A stretch of 34,434 nucleotides of DNA, taken from positions 1-34,434 of the forward strand of contig CAZOYW010000032.1 of NCBI GenBank assembly GCA_964584165.1, in the 5' to 3' direction. Below, piece by piece: positions 6,852 to 16,500 of this stretch (the first letter of the stretch is position 1; each line of letters opens with the position of its first letter). The notes under the pieces were generated by a model. It was not told the DNA's origin, ran no database searches, and worked only from the letters and a program-made list of their open reading frames with translations. The DNA comes from CAZKCI01 sp964584165 (GTDB taxonomy: Bacteria > Auribacterota > Erginobacteria > Erginobacterales > CAZKCI01). Position numbers and translations under genes: made by a program.

Positions 6852-8342
6852 CTATTTGGCCACCGGCGCATCGCCGGAGCTCCCAAAATAGACGCGGGTG
6901 CGAGGCCGGACCGACCAGAGGCCGGTGGAATCGCGGAAGAGCGCCGGATCGCTTCTCCCATCCCCATCGTAGTCGGCGGGGACGGTCTGGTCGGAGCCCC
7001 CGCCGAAGTAAGTGCGGGTGGCCCCGCGCGCCGACCAGAGCCCGTTCGCGGCGCGGAAAACGCCCGCCTCCAGGGCCCTGTCTCCGTCGTAATCGGCGGG
7101 GGCGGGAGAATCGGCGGAAGATCCGAAGTAAAATGTGGTCACGCCCCGCGCCGCCCAGCGGACCGCGGAGGGGCGGAAGACGGCGGGCTCGGCCGTCCCG
7201 TCTCCGCCGTAGTCGCCGGGGAGGGGCCGGTCGCCGGCGGTACCGAAGACCAGCCGGGTAGCGTCCCTCACTTCCCACGTCCCGCTGATCGGCGAGAAGA
7301 CCGCCGGTTCGGTCCGCCCGTCGCCGTCGTAGTCGGCGGGGACGGGGGCATCGGAGTAATTCCCGAAGGCGAAGCTGGTCACCTCCCGGATCTCCCAGAG
7401 GCCTTGGGAGGGGCGGTAAACGGCGATCTCCGTCGTCCCGTCGCCGCCGTAGTCCCCGGAGACGGGGGTGTCGCCGGCCGACCCGAACGGGACGCGGGTG
7501 ACGTTCCGGACGATCCACTCTCCCGCCCCGGCGCGGAAGACGGCCGCCTCGGCTGTGCCGTCGCCGTTGTAGTCTCCGCCGGCGATCAGGGGCCTGACGT
7601 AGCCCAGGTACTCGGCGGTGGGGGTGATGGCGTTAATCGTGGCCCGGGCCGAGGCGCGCAAGACGAACTCGCTCAGGCCGACGTGTCCGGTCTCAACTCC
7701 CCAGTCGTAGGTATAGCCGAGCCGCGTCCAGGGGTAGGGGGAGGGGCCGGTGTAAGAGGAGGCTCGGAGCGCGTTGAACCACTCCCGGTATTCGCTCTGG
7801 ATCGAGAAGAAGGGGTTGGCGGGAAAATCGATCTCGGCCTCGCAGTCGCTGATCTCGGGGTCGGGGGAGGGGCGGAAGAGGTCGGCCGGTTCGATCCAGA
7901 ACTCGACGAAGACGGTCTTGGCGGCGTCGGGGGGGAGCCCCAGGAGCTGCTTGATCCGCAGTTCCAGTTCCGCTCCCGCCACGGAACGGCTCTTCGCCCA
8001 GGGCCTAAGCTCGGAGGGCGAGGAGAGCCAGACCAGGTGCCCGGTGTCGACGGTGAACTCGTCCCCCGGGCGGTAGTTGTCGCTGTAGAAACTCCCGCCC
8101 CAGGTCTCCAGAAGAACGCGGCTCGCGGAAGTCTGGGGGTTCTCCCAGATCAGGCCCCGGTTGTAGGGAGCGATCGGGATCAGGGCCTTGGAGATCTTCT
8201 CCGGCGTGGCATCCCGGGCGGTATCGGCGATCGCCGCCGTGTAGTCCGCCCAGACGTCCGCGCGGGACGGACAGGGTTCAAAAAGAAGCGCGATCCCCGC
8301 CAAGAGGATCGCGCCACCGGAGATCTTCAGCCCGTTTTTCAC
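6852..8342 (-). CDS. Secreted protein with unrecognised N-terminal domain and six-repeat module
   Basis: The 496-residue protein starts at GTG (8340-8342), with AGGAG 8 bases upstream and a signal peptide (KISGGAILLAGIALLFEP, cleavage near SRA-D). Residues of about 30-250 form a compact domain I cannot name. It is rich in Trp/Tyr/Pro, with blocks ETWGGSFYSDNYRPGDEF, FVEFWIEPADLFRPSPDPEI and YPWTRLGYTYDWG that look conserved. Six DYxGDGxxE/FRPSxGLW repeats follow and end in GDAPVAK. The order (variable N-terminal domain, then six-repeat tail) matches the protease upstream of it. Function unknown; probably exported. Confidence 0.75.
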   Translation of the reverse strand: MKNGLKISGGAILLAGIALLFEPCPSRADVWADYTAAIADTARDATPEKISKALIPIAPYNRGLIWENPQTSASRVLLETWGGSFYSDNYRPGDEFTVDTGHLVWLSSPSELRPWAKSRSVAGAELELRIKQLLGLPPDAAKTVFVEFWIEPADLFRPSPDPEISDCEAEIDFPANPFFSIQSEYREWFNALRASSYTGPSPYPWTRLGYTYDWGVETGHVGLSEFVLRASARATINAITPTAEYLGYVRPLIAGGDYNGDGTAEAAVFRAGAGEWIVRNVTRVPFGSAGDTPVSGDYGGDGTTEIAVYRPSQGLWEIREVTSFAFGNYSDAPVPADYDGDGRTEPAVFSPISGTWEVRDATRLVFGTAGDRPLPGDYGGDGTAEPAVFRPSAVRWAARGVTTFYFGSSADSPAPADYDGDRALEAGVFRAANGLWSARGATRTYFGGGSDQTVPADYDGDGRSDPALFRDSTGLWSVRPRTRVYFGSSGDAPVAK

Positions 8343-8707
8343 GTTTCACTCCTATGCCATAGTCTTCTTGCTTCAGCCCGTCTTCGCGCCCCGGTTGCGG
8401 AAATGCTCTGGGGAACTACCGGCGATGGTGTGTCTTTCATGGAAACCGCTGTACCAGCTTTCAGCATCTTTTGGCGCCAATGACTAGGAATCTCTATCCA
8501 ATAAGCATCGTGGAGAAAAACGATGTGGGAGTGATGCGCTGTATTTTCATCACCACCACCATTCCCCGATATCTATCGATGGTGGTGGTGCTGATTGCAG
8601 TAGCAACGATGAGTATAGGGGTGGTGGTGACGCTTCATATTTGCACCACCCCCCACCCCCATCCGATCATTCGGGGCGAACAATCGACTATCTCGGTCCA
8701 TAGACGA
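8343..8707. other. Spacer at the left edge of the defence island
   Basis: About 365 bases hold no supported gene. A plus-strand frame at 8471-8785 has no ribosome binding site and overlaps the ATPase 3' end. The notable content is a strong hairpin at 8551-8590 and further GGTGGTGG/CCACC runs at about 8620-8660. The base composition shifts here from very GC-rich to clearly more AT-rich. Confidence 0.5.
8551..8590. terminator. Nested hairpin CACCACCACCAT / ATGGTGGTGGTG
   Basis: The 12-base outer arms (8551-8562, 8579-8590) are perfectly complementary. Within the 16-base loop an inner CGATA/TATCG stem can form. It is about 120 bases downstream of the ATPase stop on the minus strand, so it may end the defence operon transcript. 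No U-tract follows, so factor-independent termination is not certain. Confidence 0.45.
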
Positions 8708-11539
8708 TTACTCGATAAGGTTGGCTTCTCGAAGCGGTTCGAGCACCCCATTCTGCAATTTGCCCTTCTCGAAGCCTTTTTCTGATTCGGCATGGACGGT
8801 CACTGAAACCTTGCCCGCCATGTCGGCCAGGTTGGCAATCGCGTTGAAAGCTGTGTAGACCTGATCACGATTCGCTGTGAATTCGAGTTGGACACACTTC
8901 TCGGCCGACGCGCACGATGGCGTCGCTGTTCCTGTGCCAGATATAGGGGCTGATGGCGGAACAGGAATGGGACCGGCCGGAGAAAGACCCGGGCTCGTCT
9001 GAGATATAACATCGGCGGGGATCGCCTGCGGCGACATCACAAAGCCGGATTCAAGATCAATCTCATCTTCAGAAAGCACCGCCTCGAATTTCACCTTACT
9101 AGGGGCAACCTGATACTTACCCGCGGCATCGAGAGCCGGCACCAAACCAGTGTAGTAGCCAAAATACCCTTCCTTGATTCCTTCGGCGATTCCCCGGCGG
9201 ATTGCGTCATCGGACAGCAAGCGGGGAAAACCTAGAAAAGAATAATAGCCGGCCACGATATCCGCGCACTTTGCGCCTGATGATGATGAAGCTCCTTGGC
9301 CGAGCTTGAACGATTCGACGATCTTCGCTGCTTTCAGTGTCGGGTGGACCTTCTTCTGCACTTGCGTGATCAGTTCCAGCGTGCGCTCGTAGATCATTGC
9401 CTGGTGATCTTCGTTGATTGTCGTCTGTAGGGGTCGTCCTCCGACCGCAATCTTCTCGAAAGATATTGTTCCTTGGTCGATTTTAGGAAGCCAGACTTCC
9501 GGATATAGCTTTACGAAAGCCGATTCGGCGGCGGCCGCGTGGGTGGCCTTTCTCTCCCGAAGTTCGTCGCTTTGCTCTTTGGTTAAGTTGTGCTTCTTGG
9601 CGGCTTTGCCGACCCGTTCCACCGCGATGAGATAGCGGATTTCGCGCCGCAGGCCCTCCGTCTGGTCGGCAGAGGGGATCGCTAGAGCCAGACCATTCCG
9701 ATACTTGCGGGGACTACTGCCGCATTTTGTGATGTAGTCGGAGGCAAGAGCCTCCTTAACCTCAGTTGACTTGCTGGCAAAATCGAGCGGCAGATAGGCA
9801 ATCTGGAAACGGGGTTGTTCGTCCGGGATGTCGCCCGAGGCGGCAGGCCATGCGATAGCGGCATGGTGCCCGGCAAGCCGTTCCTCCAACATCATCTTTA
9901 TCTGTTCGGTGACAAGGTTCTCATCCCGCGCTACCGCATCCGCTTCCTGTTCAATAAGCAAGGTCACATTGGGGTCTTGCTTGAAGCAATATCGTGCGCC
10001 GTCGAAATGGAGGTAAAGACACCCCTGCCTCAATTCCGACAGACATGCCTTTGCGCTGAGACTGTCAAGATCGGGACCGACACAAGCGGCGAGAAGATCG
10101 GCCTCGGATACGCCGGGGGGTAGAATGTCCGCTACAGCCGAGCCCTCACGGCGTAATCCACCGAATGAATAGAGGAAGATGGCCGAAGCAAGTCGCTGGG
10201 CGATATTTTTGCCGATCTCGCCCGGATTGGCCTTGGCGCGAAGTTTGTCGATTCTGCTCGCCGTCGAGTTTGCTCCGGCAAGATCCGCTTGGAAAACCGA
10301 ATCAAAACGATTCATGAGGCCAAGTTCCTTGACGATGGCCCTCCGGACCTCATGATCGGACAGCATCACGTCGCCCGGGCCGAGAACTATTCCGCTTTTG
10401 CCTGCCTTGTGGTGCGCTCTCAGGCATGCCGCTAGGAAACGTAAAGCCCCACGGGTGCGCTGATATTCCGGCAGAGAAGCCCAGCGTTGTCTCATCAGGT
10501 CGAGCAGGGCGGGATGGAATGGATAGGCTTGCCTCATCCGGTCTCTGAGTTGAATCCCTTCTTCAGCGGCCTGCTGTTCCTCCGCCGGACTTCCGGCATA
10601 CGCCTTCCGCATCTGCGTGAAAATTTCCTGGTAGATCGCCGCAGCGGCGACCGCAATAGTCTCTTCCGGCATTTTCTCCAGCAAACGGCGCTGGATAACC
10701 TTGAACACTTCGTCTTGCTCGACCGGTTCCCGCAGTTGATCCTTGCGTCCGATAAAATGGTCTAGCGTACCGAGAAGCTGGCTATGTTGAAGTGTTTCGC
10801 GCGGCTGACTCGACGGTAGAGCCAACAGAACAGCCGTTCTCGGGGCATTGGCCGCGGCGACGGTGAGTTCCTTCAGGAAATTGAGAGTCTGCTCGCGAAG
10901 ATCGGTTTTGAGGACTTTCACCCCGCCAGCATTGATCAAGTATTCGAACAGTTCGTCTAAAAGGATTAAATTGGGCTTATCGCCGAAAAGCTTCAGCAGG
11001 GCGTCTCCGCCGGGCGAAACCCGCGTTTCGTCATTGGCGCGCATGGCTTCATATCCGGCTTTCCCGCCGAGTTTGAGAGCAACCCACCCCCAGAGCGTTT
11101 GCACCTTAACACCATTGGACTCTTTGCCTTGCTGGGCATTGAAAAATTGGCCGTCCACTACAGCGACCCGCACGCCGGTCGGACTTGAAAGCCCCTTGGC
11201 TTCGGGAAGTACATCCAAGGCTTTTCTGTTCAGCCCAGCGTGCAAAAGGGCCGCCATCGCATGCGATTTTCCACCGCCGAAGGGCGTCATGAGCTTCAAT
11301 ACGGGAGCGCCGCCCTTTCCAGAAAGTCGTTTCAGGACCTCGGCCAGAAGCGACTTCAACCCTGCTGTGATATAGGATGCGCGGAAGAATGACTCCGCAT
11401 CGCGATAGACCGGGGCAACCGTGCCGGAGCCGTCGGCCAATGGTCCGAGATCTAAGGCAAAGATGTCGGTCTCGGCGTTCTCTTTCAAAACATCAGGGTG
11501 TAGATGAACCGACTCGATCCAAGGCTTTGCCGATGGCAT
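8708..11539 (-). CDS. DUF499 (COG1483-type) AAA+ ATPase of an Hma-like defence operon
   Basis: From the chosen start the protein has 943 residues. Walker A is TPFGGGKSH (85-93) and Walker B is LILLDEL (191-197), in the arrangement of DUF499 ATPases. These are found beside DUF1156 methyltransferases and SNF2 helicases in defence islands. The first ATG (11555-11557) is possible. The second (11537-11539) is preferred because AAGGGAG lies 7 bases before it. A Pro/Ser/Thr-rich hinge (about 820-860) precedes a short C-terminal domain ending EPLREANLIE. It is the last gene of the operon, separated from the deaminase fusion by about 500 bases with an 11-bp array, so it may have its own regulation. 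It probably drives assembly or DNA translocation of the complex, which is inferred from family context. Confidence 0.85.
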   Translation of the reverse strand: MPSAKPWIESVHLHPDVLKENAETDIFALDLGPLADGSGTVAPVYRDAESFFRASYITAGLKSLLAEVLKRLSGKGGAPVLKLMTPFGGGKSHAMAALLHAGLNRKALDVLPEAKGLSSPTGVRVAVVDGQFFNAQQGKESNGVKVQTLWGWVALKLGGKAGYEAMRANDETRVSPGGDALLKLFGDKPNLILLDELFEYLINAGGVKVLKTDLREQTLNFLKELTVAAANAPRTAVLLALPSSQPRETLQHSQLLGTLDHFIGRKDQLREPVEQDEVFKVIQRRLLEKMPEETIAVAAAAIYQEIFTQMRKAYAGSPAEEQQAAEEGIQLRDRMRQAYPFHPALLDLMRQRWASLPEYQRTRGALRFLAACLRAHHKAGKSGIVLGPGDVMLSDHEVRRAIVKELGLMNRFDSVFQADLAGANSTASRIDKLRAKANPGEIGKNIAQRLASAIFLYSFGGLRREGSAVADILPPGVSEADLLAACVGPDLDSLSAKACLSELRQGCLYLHFDGARYCFKQDPNVTLLIEQEADAVARDENLVTEQIKMMLEERLAGHHAAIAWPAASGDIPDEQPRFQIAYLPLDFASKSTEVKEALASDYITKCGSSPRKYRNGLALAIPSADQTEGLRREIRYLIAVERVGKAAKKHNLTKEQSDELRERKATHAAAAESAFVKLYPEVWLPKIDQGTISFEKIAVGGRPLQTTINEDHQAMIYERTLELITQVQKKVHPTLKAAKIVESFKLGQGASSSSGAKCADIVAGYYSFLGFPRLLSDDAIRRGIAEGIKEGYFGYYTGLVPALDAAGKYQVAPSKVKFEAVLSEDEIDLESGFVMSPQAIPADVISQTSPGLSPAGPIPVPPSAPISGTGTATPSCASAEKCVQLEFTANRDQVYTAFNAIANLADMAGKVSVTVHAESEKGFEKGKLQNGVLEPLREANLIE

Positions 11540-12047
11540 TGCGTCACTCCCTTTCATGCAGCCGGTAGGATACGATAACCCATCGATAGATTAGCGCGCT
11601 ATGTCGATAGATTCCATGGTGCGACGAGGCATTTGAATGGCTTTGGGCTGATTACTGGCGGTTGTTTGGCACATTTGGCACATTTTTGGCACATTCCGAC
11701 CAACAGCAACTGAGAAATCCACCTTCTCTACCTTATCCTCCCCTGTGCCCAATGTTCCTCCATCTTGCCTGTGTCCAAATCGCCTGTCGTATAGGCAGCC
11801 TGTTCCACAGCCTGCGCGGATATCGCGCGGATGTCGCGCGGGTAGCGCCCTGGTAACGCCCGGATAACGCCCGGGTAGTGCCCGGGTAGTGCCCGTGTAG
11901 CGCCCGGGTAACGCCCGGGTAATGCCCGGGCAACTTCCGGAGGCACGCCAAAGTGGTCCAATATGGCACACTCGGCTAATGAGGCGCGCGGGGTGATGTT
12001 TCATTGCCTCAACTTCGACCAATTCTTATCGCACAGAGAGCGCACTT
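11540..12047. promoter_or_regulatory. Repeat-rich leader upstream of the ATPase gene
   Basis: This is the only sizeable gap in the defence operon. Reading toward the ATPase it holds an 11-bp tandem array (11819-11939), three copies of TTGGCACAT (starting at 11666, 11675 and 11686), and two copies of TCGATAGATT (11583-11592 and 11604-11613) spaced 21 bp apart, about two helical turns, with AGCGCGCT between them. These could be operator sites. Frames through the region (e.g. 11591-12022 minus) simply translate the repeats and are not called as genes. Confidence 0.5.
11819..11939. repeat. Tandem array of eleven 11-bp units
   Basis: Units of the form GGTAACGCCCG repeat head to tail without spacers from 11819 to 11939. 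The variants are GATATCGCGCG, GATGTCGCGCG, GGTAGCGCCCT, GATAACGCCCG, GGTAGTGCCCG (twice), TGTAGCGCCCG, GGTAATGCCCG and GGCAACTTCCG. The period is exactly 11 in every unit. Because 11 is not a multiple of three, all frames stay open and yield an ALPGRYPGVTR-type repeat on the minus strand. Eleven bp is close to one DNA helical turn, so a protein bound to each unit would sit on one face. Confidence 0.9.
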
Positions 12048-13529
12048 CTATGATCCTGCCAGGATATAATAATGTCGTGCACCGCGGCCCTTTGGTTCAA
12101 CGATACCCAAATCGCGCAACTGACGCAGGTGCCGCCTAGCAGTTGTCGGATCTATTTTAAATCGGTCCACGCATTGCTTTGTGCTCATCCGCTTCTTTTC
12201 CTGAAGGTAACTAATGATTCCCTGCTTAATCGGATCGAGTTCATCAAAATACGCTGATTGGATACGGACATTCTGCCAAGCTCCTTCTTGACCCCAGAAT
12301 GTTACTTTTAGATAAGCTCCGTCCGTGCTAAAAACTGGAGGACGCAATCCACGTTCGATGCACAATTCTCGCATCTTCGTCAGTCCTCGCGCACGCTCTT
12401 CGACCCATTTCATGTGCCCAAGAGTGACGGCAATCCGCGGATTCCGACTGAATGGCGGGGCATCAAAATTATTCATGCGACTAATAGTAATCGGCTGCAA
12501 AGGCAACCCAGGGCTGAGAATTTCGATACGATCGCGAAGCTTCCTAACCTGAATACGCCAACCCTCGCGATAATCCCGATGAATAGCAGCATTGAAGAAT
12601 GCCTCGCGCAATGCCTCAATGGGATATTCTTCCACTGCGACGCGCTCATATCGACGAATCTCGGTAAACGTGCGCATCCCTTTGCGAAGGAAGGCATCGA
12701 TTTTATCTCGATAGCTTAGCAGCGGGCCGGTAATTTCCTCTGTTGTGACACCGCTGCCTATATGTTCCTCAACCAGAATCTTGCTCTGCGGCAATAAATC
12801 TTCAGGAGCATTGCCGAACAGCAAGACACCAGCCGCAGTTAAATCGAAATCTTCCCCTTCTTTCTTGTCCAGAAATCCATTCTTCCACATAAAATTCCAC
12901 AACTCATCGGAGGGCACAGCGAAAGCCGCACCTCTACGGTCTAAATAGGCTCGGATAGCTGGCCCCGAAAGATCCTCCAGCCTCGCAGATTTAACGATCT
13001 CACGTTCTTTCGCCGAGGGACCTTCAAAATCACCTGGTATATCCGCGACTCGGCCCGCCATCTCGCAATATTCGATGAAGTCTTTGTTGGCTGATGTAAT
13101 CCGCTCGAATAAATCTATAGGGAATAATTGAACTTGTACGCCATGCTTGAGCAAATAATTGATTCCTCGCCCAGAGATATCCGGATTAGGATCAGTCATT
13201 CCGATGAATACTTTGCCGATTCGGGCCTTAACGATCCATTCTACGCAAGGTTTCTTCGGCGGGTTGCGCTTGATACATGGTTCCAGCGTCACATAAATAG
13301 TCGCACCGTCAAGAACCTTGTCTCCAAGTAGCCGCTCGATTAAGGTATATTCCGCATGATGGCCATCGCGCAGCGCGCCGCGATGTGTTTGTCCCAATAT
13401 TTTGCCATCCTTATCGATAAGTACCGCCCCGACTTTGGGATCTGGTCTTTCCCCATGTTCCGTGCGAGATAGAAGCATCTCATCCACAGCCAACTCCATA
13501 AATTTATGGTCTGTCCTGTCATCTGACAT
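12048..13529 (-). CDS. Fusion: RibD-like zinc deaminase + GHKL (HATPase_c_4) + winged helix
   Basis: The 493-residue protein begins with a CMP/dCMP/RibD-type deaminase domain (about 8-140). Its zinc site is intact: H58-A-E60, then P84-C85 and C95. The middle (about 235-420) looks like the ATP-binding part of Schlafen/AlbA_2-type regulators (COG2865). It has EALREAFFNAAIHRDY (306-320), ILSPGLP, RNPRIA and EERARGLTKM. Residues 435-490 form a winged helix (TKQCVDRFKIDPTTARRHLRQL). In the usual family an AlbA_2 domain occupies the N-terminus; here a deaminase replaces it. The ATG at 13527-13529 comes 3 bases after the methyltransferase stop, so the two are translationally coupled. It could be a nucleotide-modifying effector, a nucleotide sensor or the operon's regulator. 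Confidence 0.8.
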   Translation of the reverse strand: MSDDRTDHKFMELAVDEMLLSRTEHGERPDPKVGAVLIDKDGKILGQTHRGALRDGHHAEYTLIERLLGDKVLDGATIYVTLEPCIKRNPPKKPCVEWIVKARIGKVFIGMTDPNPDISGRGINYLLKHGVQVQLFPIDLFERITSANKDFIEYCEMAGRVADIPGDFEGPSAKEREIVKSARLEDLSGPAIRAYLDRRGAAFAVPSDELWNFMWKNGFLDKKEGEDFDLTAAGVLLFGNAPEDLLPQSKILVEEHIGSGVTTEEITGPLLSYRDKIDAFLRKGMRTFTEIRRYERVAVEEYPIEALREAFFNAAIHRDYREGWRIQVRKLRDRIEILSPGLPLQPITISRMNNFDAPPFSRNPRIAVTLGHMKWVEERARGLTKMRELCIERGLRPPVFSTDGAYLKVTFWGQEGAWQNVRIQSAYFDELDPIKQGIISYLQEKKRMSTKQCVDRFKIDPTTARRHLRQLRDLGIVEPKGRGARHYYILAGS

Positions 13530-13532
13530 GGT

Positions 13533-16500
13533 TCAAATCTCCAAATTTTGTTGTCCTTTGCGCTGATCCTCCACTGCTGCTTTCCCCACCACAATCGCAT
13601 TCCAATTCGCCAATAGCTTGCCCAAGGCCGATTGCTCGGCGGTGGATGATACATTGGCGAGCTCGCCGCCCTTTAAGGCTGGCCCGGAGAGAGCCTGGGC
13701 AACCAATCTCAGTTGCTCTACGTTAGGCCGGGCCTCGCTCAAGAAGTCGGGAATCTTCGGCGGCTTGTGCTCCATGAGCCACAATAGCCGATGCAGGGTG
13801 TCCACGGCCGGCGCCGATGCCCCATCTCCGGAAGGCTGGCCAAGATAGTCTTCACTGCCCCGCTCGGTGTAATCCCGTAGACGGTATTTATTCTTCTTTT
13901 TCTCCAGCAGGGCGCGTTTGCCGTAGGACATGCCATGCGCGCCATCAAGTTCAACATGGGTACCATGTGCGAAAATGATCGCTTCGCCGGCATCAAGTTC
14001 CGCACCGCCGTAGGTATAGCGCCAGAGAACATAGAACCGGGCAAACGGATCGAGACCGGAGAGCGTTGCCCCGGCTTTTGCACCGACCGTCTTCGAGAGC
14101 TTGCCCAAGATCGTTTCCAGAACGACGGCCTCCACTTCCGATAGGAACCGTTCCGCCGGCACTTCCTCGCCATTGGCGAACTCGACGCGGCTGTACTTCG
14201 TGAACGCCCGCAGTCCTGCGCCGACACAGGCGATCACGAGGTCCGCGCCGGAAATCCCCATCTCCCACAGCGTCTCGACTCGCTCGCGGACGATACTTCC
14301 AAGTTCTGGAACTACGTCCGCCTCGTAGTTTCCAGTCTTGGATGCCGCGTCGCGCTTCCGGGCAACGAGGAAGATGCTGGAGGCAAGGGCGGCGGATTCC
14401 TGGTCTCGCAAGCGCCCTGGTTTCTCAGTGTCCAGCGGCCAAGCCTCTGTGACCAACAAACCGGCACATCGGATGGCATCGACAAGCGTGGCCCACCCTA
14501 GGGTAGTCTTGTGTGCATAGACAACCGTCATTTGTCCGTCACGCTTCAGAGTTCTGGCGGCCTCGGCAAAACTCGCGGCCATCATCTCTTCGTAGGCGCG
14601 TTTTGCTCTAGAGCGATCACCCTTGTGGCGGGTGGCGTCAGCAACAGCCTCGCTCTTCTTCGGAGTTCCAGAGCCGGCAAAGTGTTCGCCGTAGAATTTG
14701 CCGACAGACCGTCTAAGCCATGCGTAGAAATAGTCTGAAATATTCGAGTACGGAACATTGTCATAGTACGGGGGGTCGGTGATTATGGCATCCAAACTGC
14801 CGGAAGCGCATGGGAGAGTTGTTGCCGAGCCTCGCGACACGGCCCCAGGGACAGAGGGTGGAATGTTATCCAGGACGCTGGGAATATCTTCAATCACTGC
14901 GGGCCAACTGGCACCGTCTGGATTGAACACATTCGTTTCAGAGTAATCCCAGACCATCGGCAACGCTTGCCTTCCGAATGTGTTCTTCACCCCACGGCCG
15001 CCTGTGTAGTTGAAGGTGCAGAGTGTTGAACAGAAGTCGGACAACTTGCTGACACCGGTTCCTATCAATGTGACAACCGCCAAGGCGTGCTCTCTTGTGG
15101 TACATGATTCTTGCAACTGGTCATGGAGAGTTCGCACTGCGTCACAGAGCGAAAGAAGGGCAAACATCTGGCGAATGTTGAACAGGTCCCCGAAATGCGT
15201 GAGTCCATAGAGGTAAGTCCAACAACTATTCTTTGCATCGGTCACTATCGGTTCATCGGGCACGGACAACCCCGTCTGCTTGCAGAGCGCCTCAATGCGT
15301 TTCTGGATCGCAGCGTTGTCAGGCGCGGCGTCGGGCACATCCGTTGCCGAGAGATATACCTTTCCCTTGGCGCCAGGGCGGGTGCAGGCGACGGCCATGA
15401 GTTGTTCGCCCATGCGCTTGGCGCAGCCTTCGGCTTTGACGTAGTCGCTATCAGCGACGGTGCCGCAGAATGGGCAGGTGGCGTTTCCGGCCTTGGAGAA
15501 GGCTTCGGGATCGAAGCCAAGCCCCTTCTCGGTACGTGCCTCGACGACCTCGAAGTGGACTTCCTTCTTGCCTCTGGGTGCCACTATTTTCATGGCGACG
15601 TAGCGGCCATCCTTCTTGCAGAGCCAGGTCTGCTTCACGAGCGGGACCGTTGCGGCACAGGTCGGGTTCTTGCATTTCACCGTCCGCGTCCAAAGATAGG
15701 CCACGGGCATGAGGTAGCCGGGTGGAGTTTTGGATATTGGACTACATCCTAGAGATTGAGTGGAGAGGCGAAGCTGTGTATCCTCAGCAAAACTCATGAC
15801 TTTCTGCGGTGGCTCAAATGGGTCGTCTTCCTCCTGCGTCTTCGCACCTTTGCGTGAAATAACCCATTCGCCCGTTTCCCTATTCAATTCGATATCTGGC
15901 CGATTTCCCTTGTAGTCGGGATCAGGGATCAGCGGATAGAGGTCGCCGATCTCCGCCTTGACCTTCAGCAATACCCAGTTGCCCCAGTAACGCACCTCAT
16001 CGGCCAGTCCTCCCCAAGTAGTTTGTCCCGTCTCGTTTTTCGGACCGGTCATGCCCCGCACGCTCGCGTCTGGCTTACCATACTTCTGTGGATAGACCAG
16101 GGTGCAGAGTTCGATAATATGTGCTACCGGATTCAGGTCGAGCGCATAAGCTTCACAGCCAAGACGCAATGCTTCGAGCGGGATAGCCCCGCCTCCGGCG
16201 AACATATCGAGTACGCGCGGGCGAGGGGCGTTTCCTCTAGAGATATCCTTAGCGGTGATTTTATCGCCTTTCCACTTGAACTCGTCCACCCATCCTGGCT
16301 TGGGCAGCTTGCCCTCCTTCCAACCGGTGATTTCTTGAGTCAGCCTCTGGGAGTGGGCTTCAAGGATATGGATTTGGGCCTCGGCTACAGCTCGATCGAT
16401 ATCTACTTTTTCTTCTGGATTGGTGCTACTGGGATACCGGCAGAGTCGCTTGATAAATTTAGCGGCATTGGCGCGTCCCAGACTTTGCTTCTTATTATCC

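Noticed and set aside
11819..11939. CRISPR array
   Set aside because: The units are 11 bp and directly adjacent, with no spacers and no cas genes nearby.
11591..12022. 143-codon minus-strand frame through the 11-bp array
   Set aside because: Three frames are open here only because 11-bp repeats cycle through frames. The product is repeat translation without a ribosome binding site.
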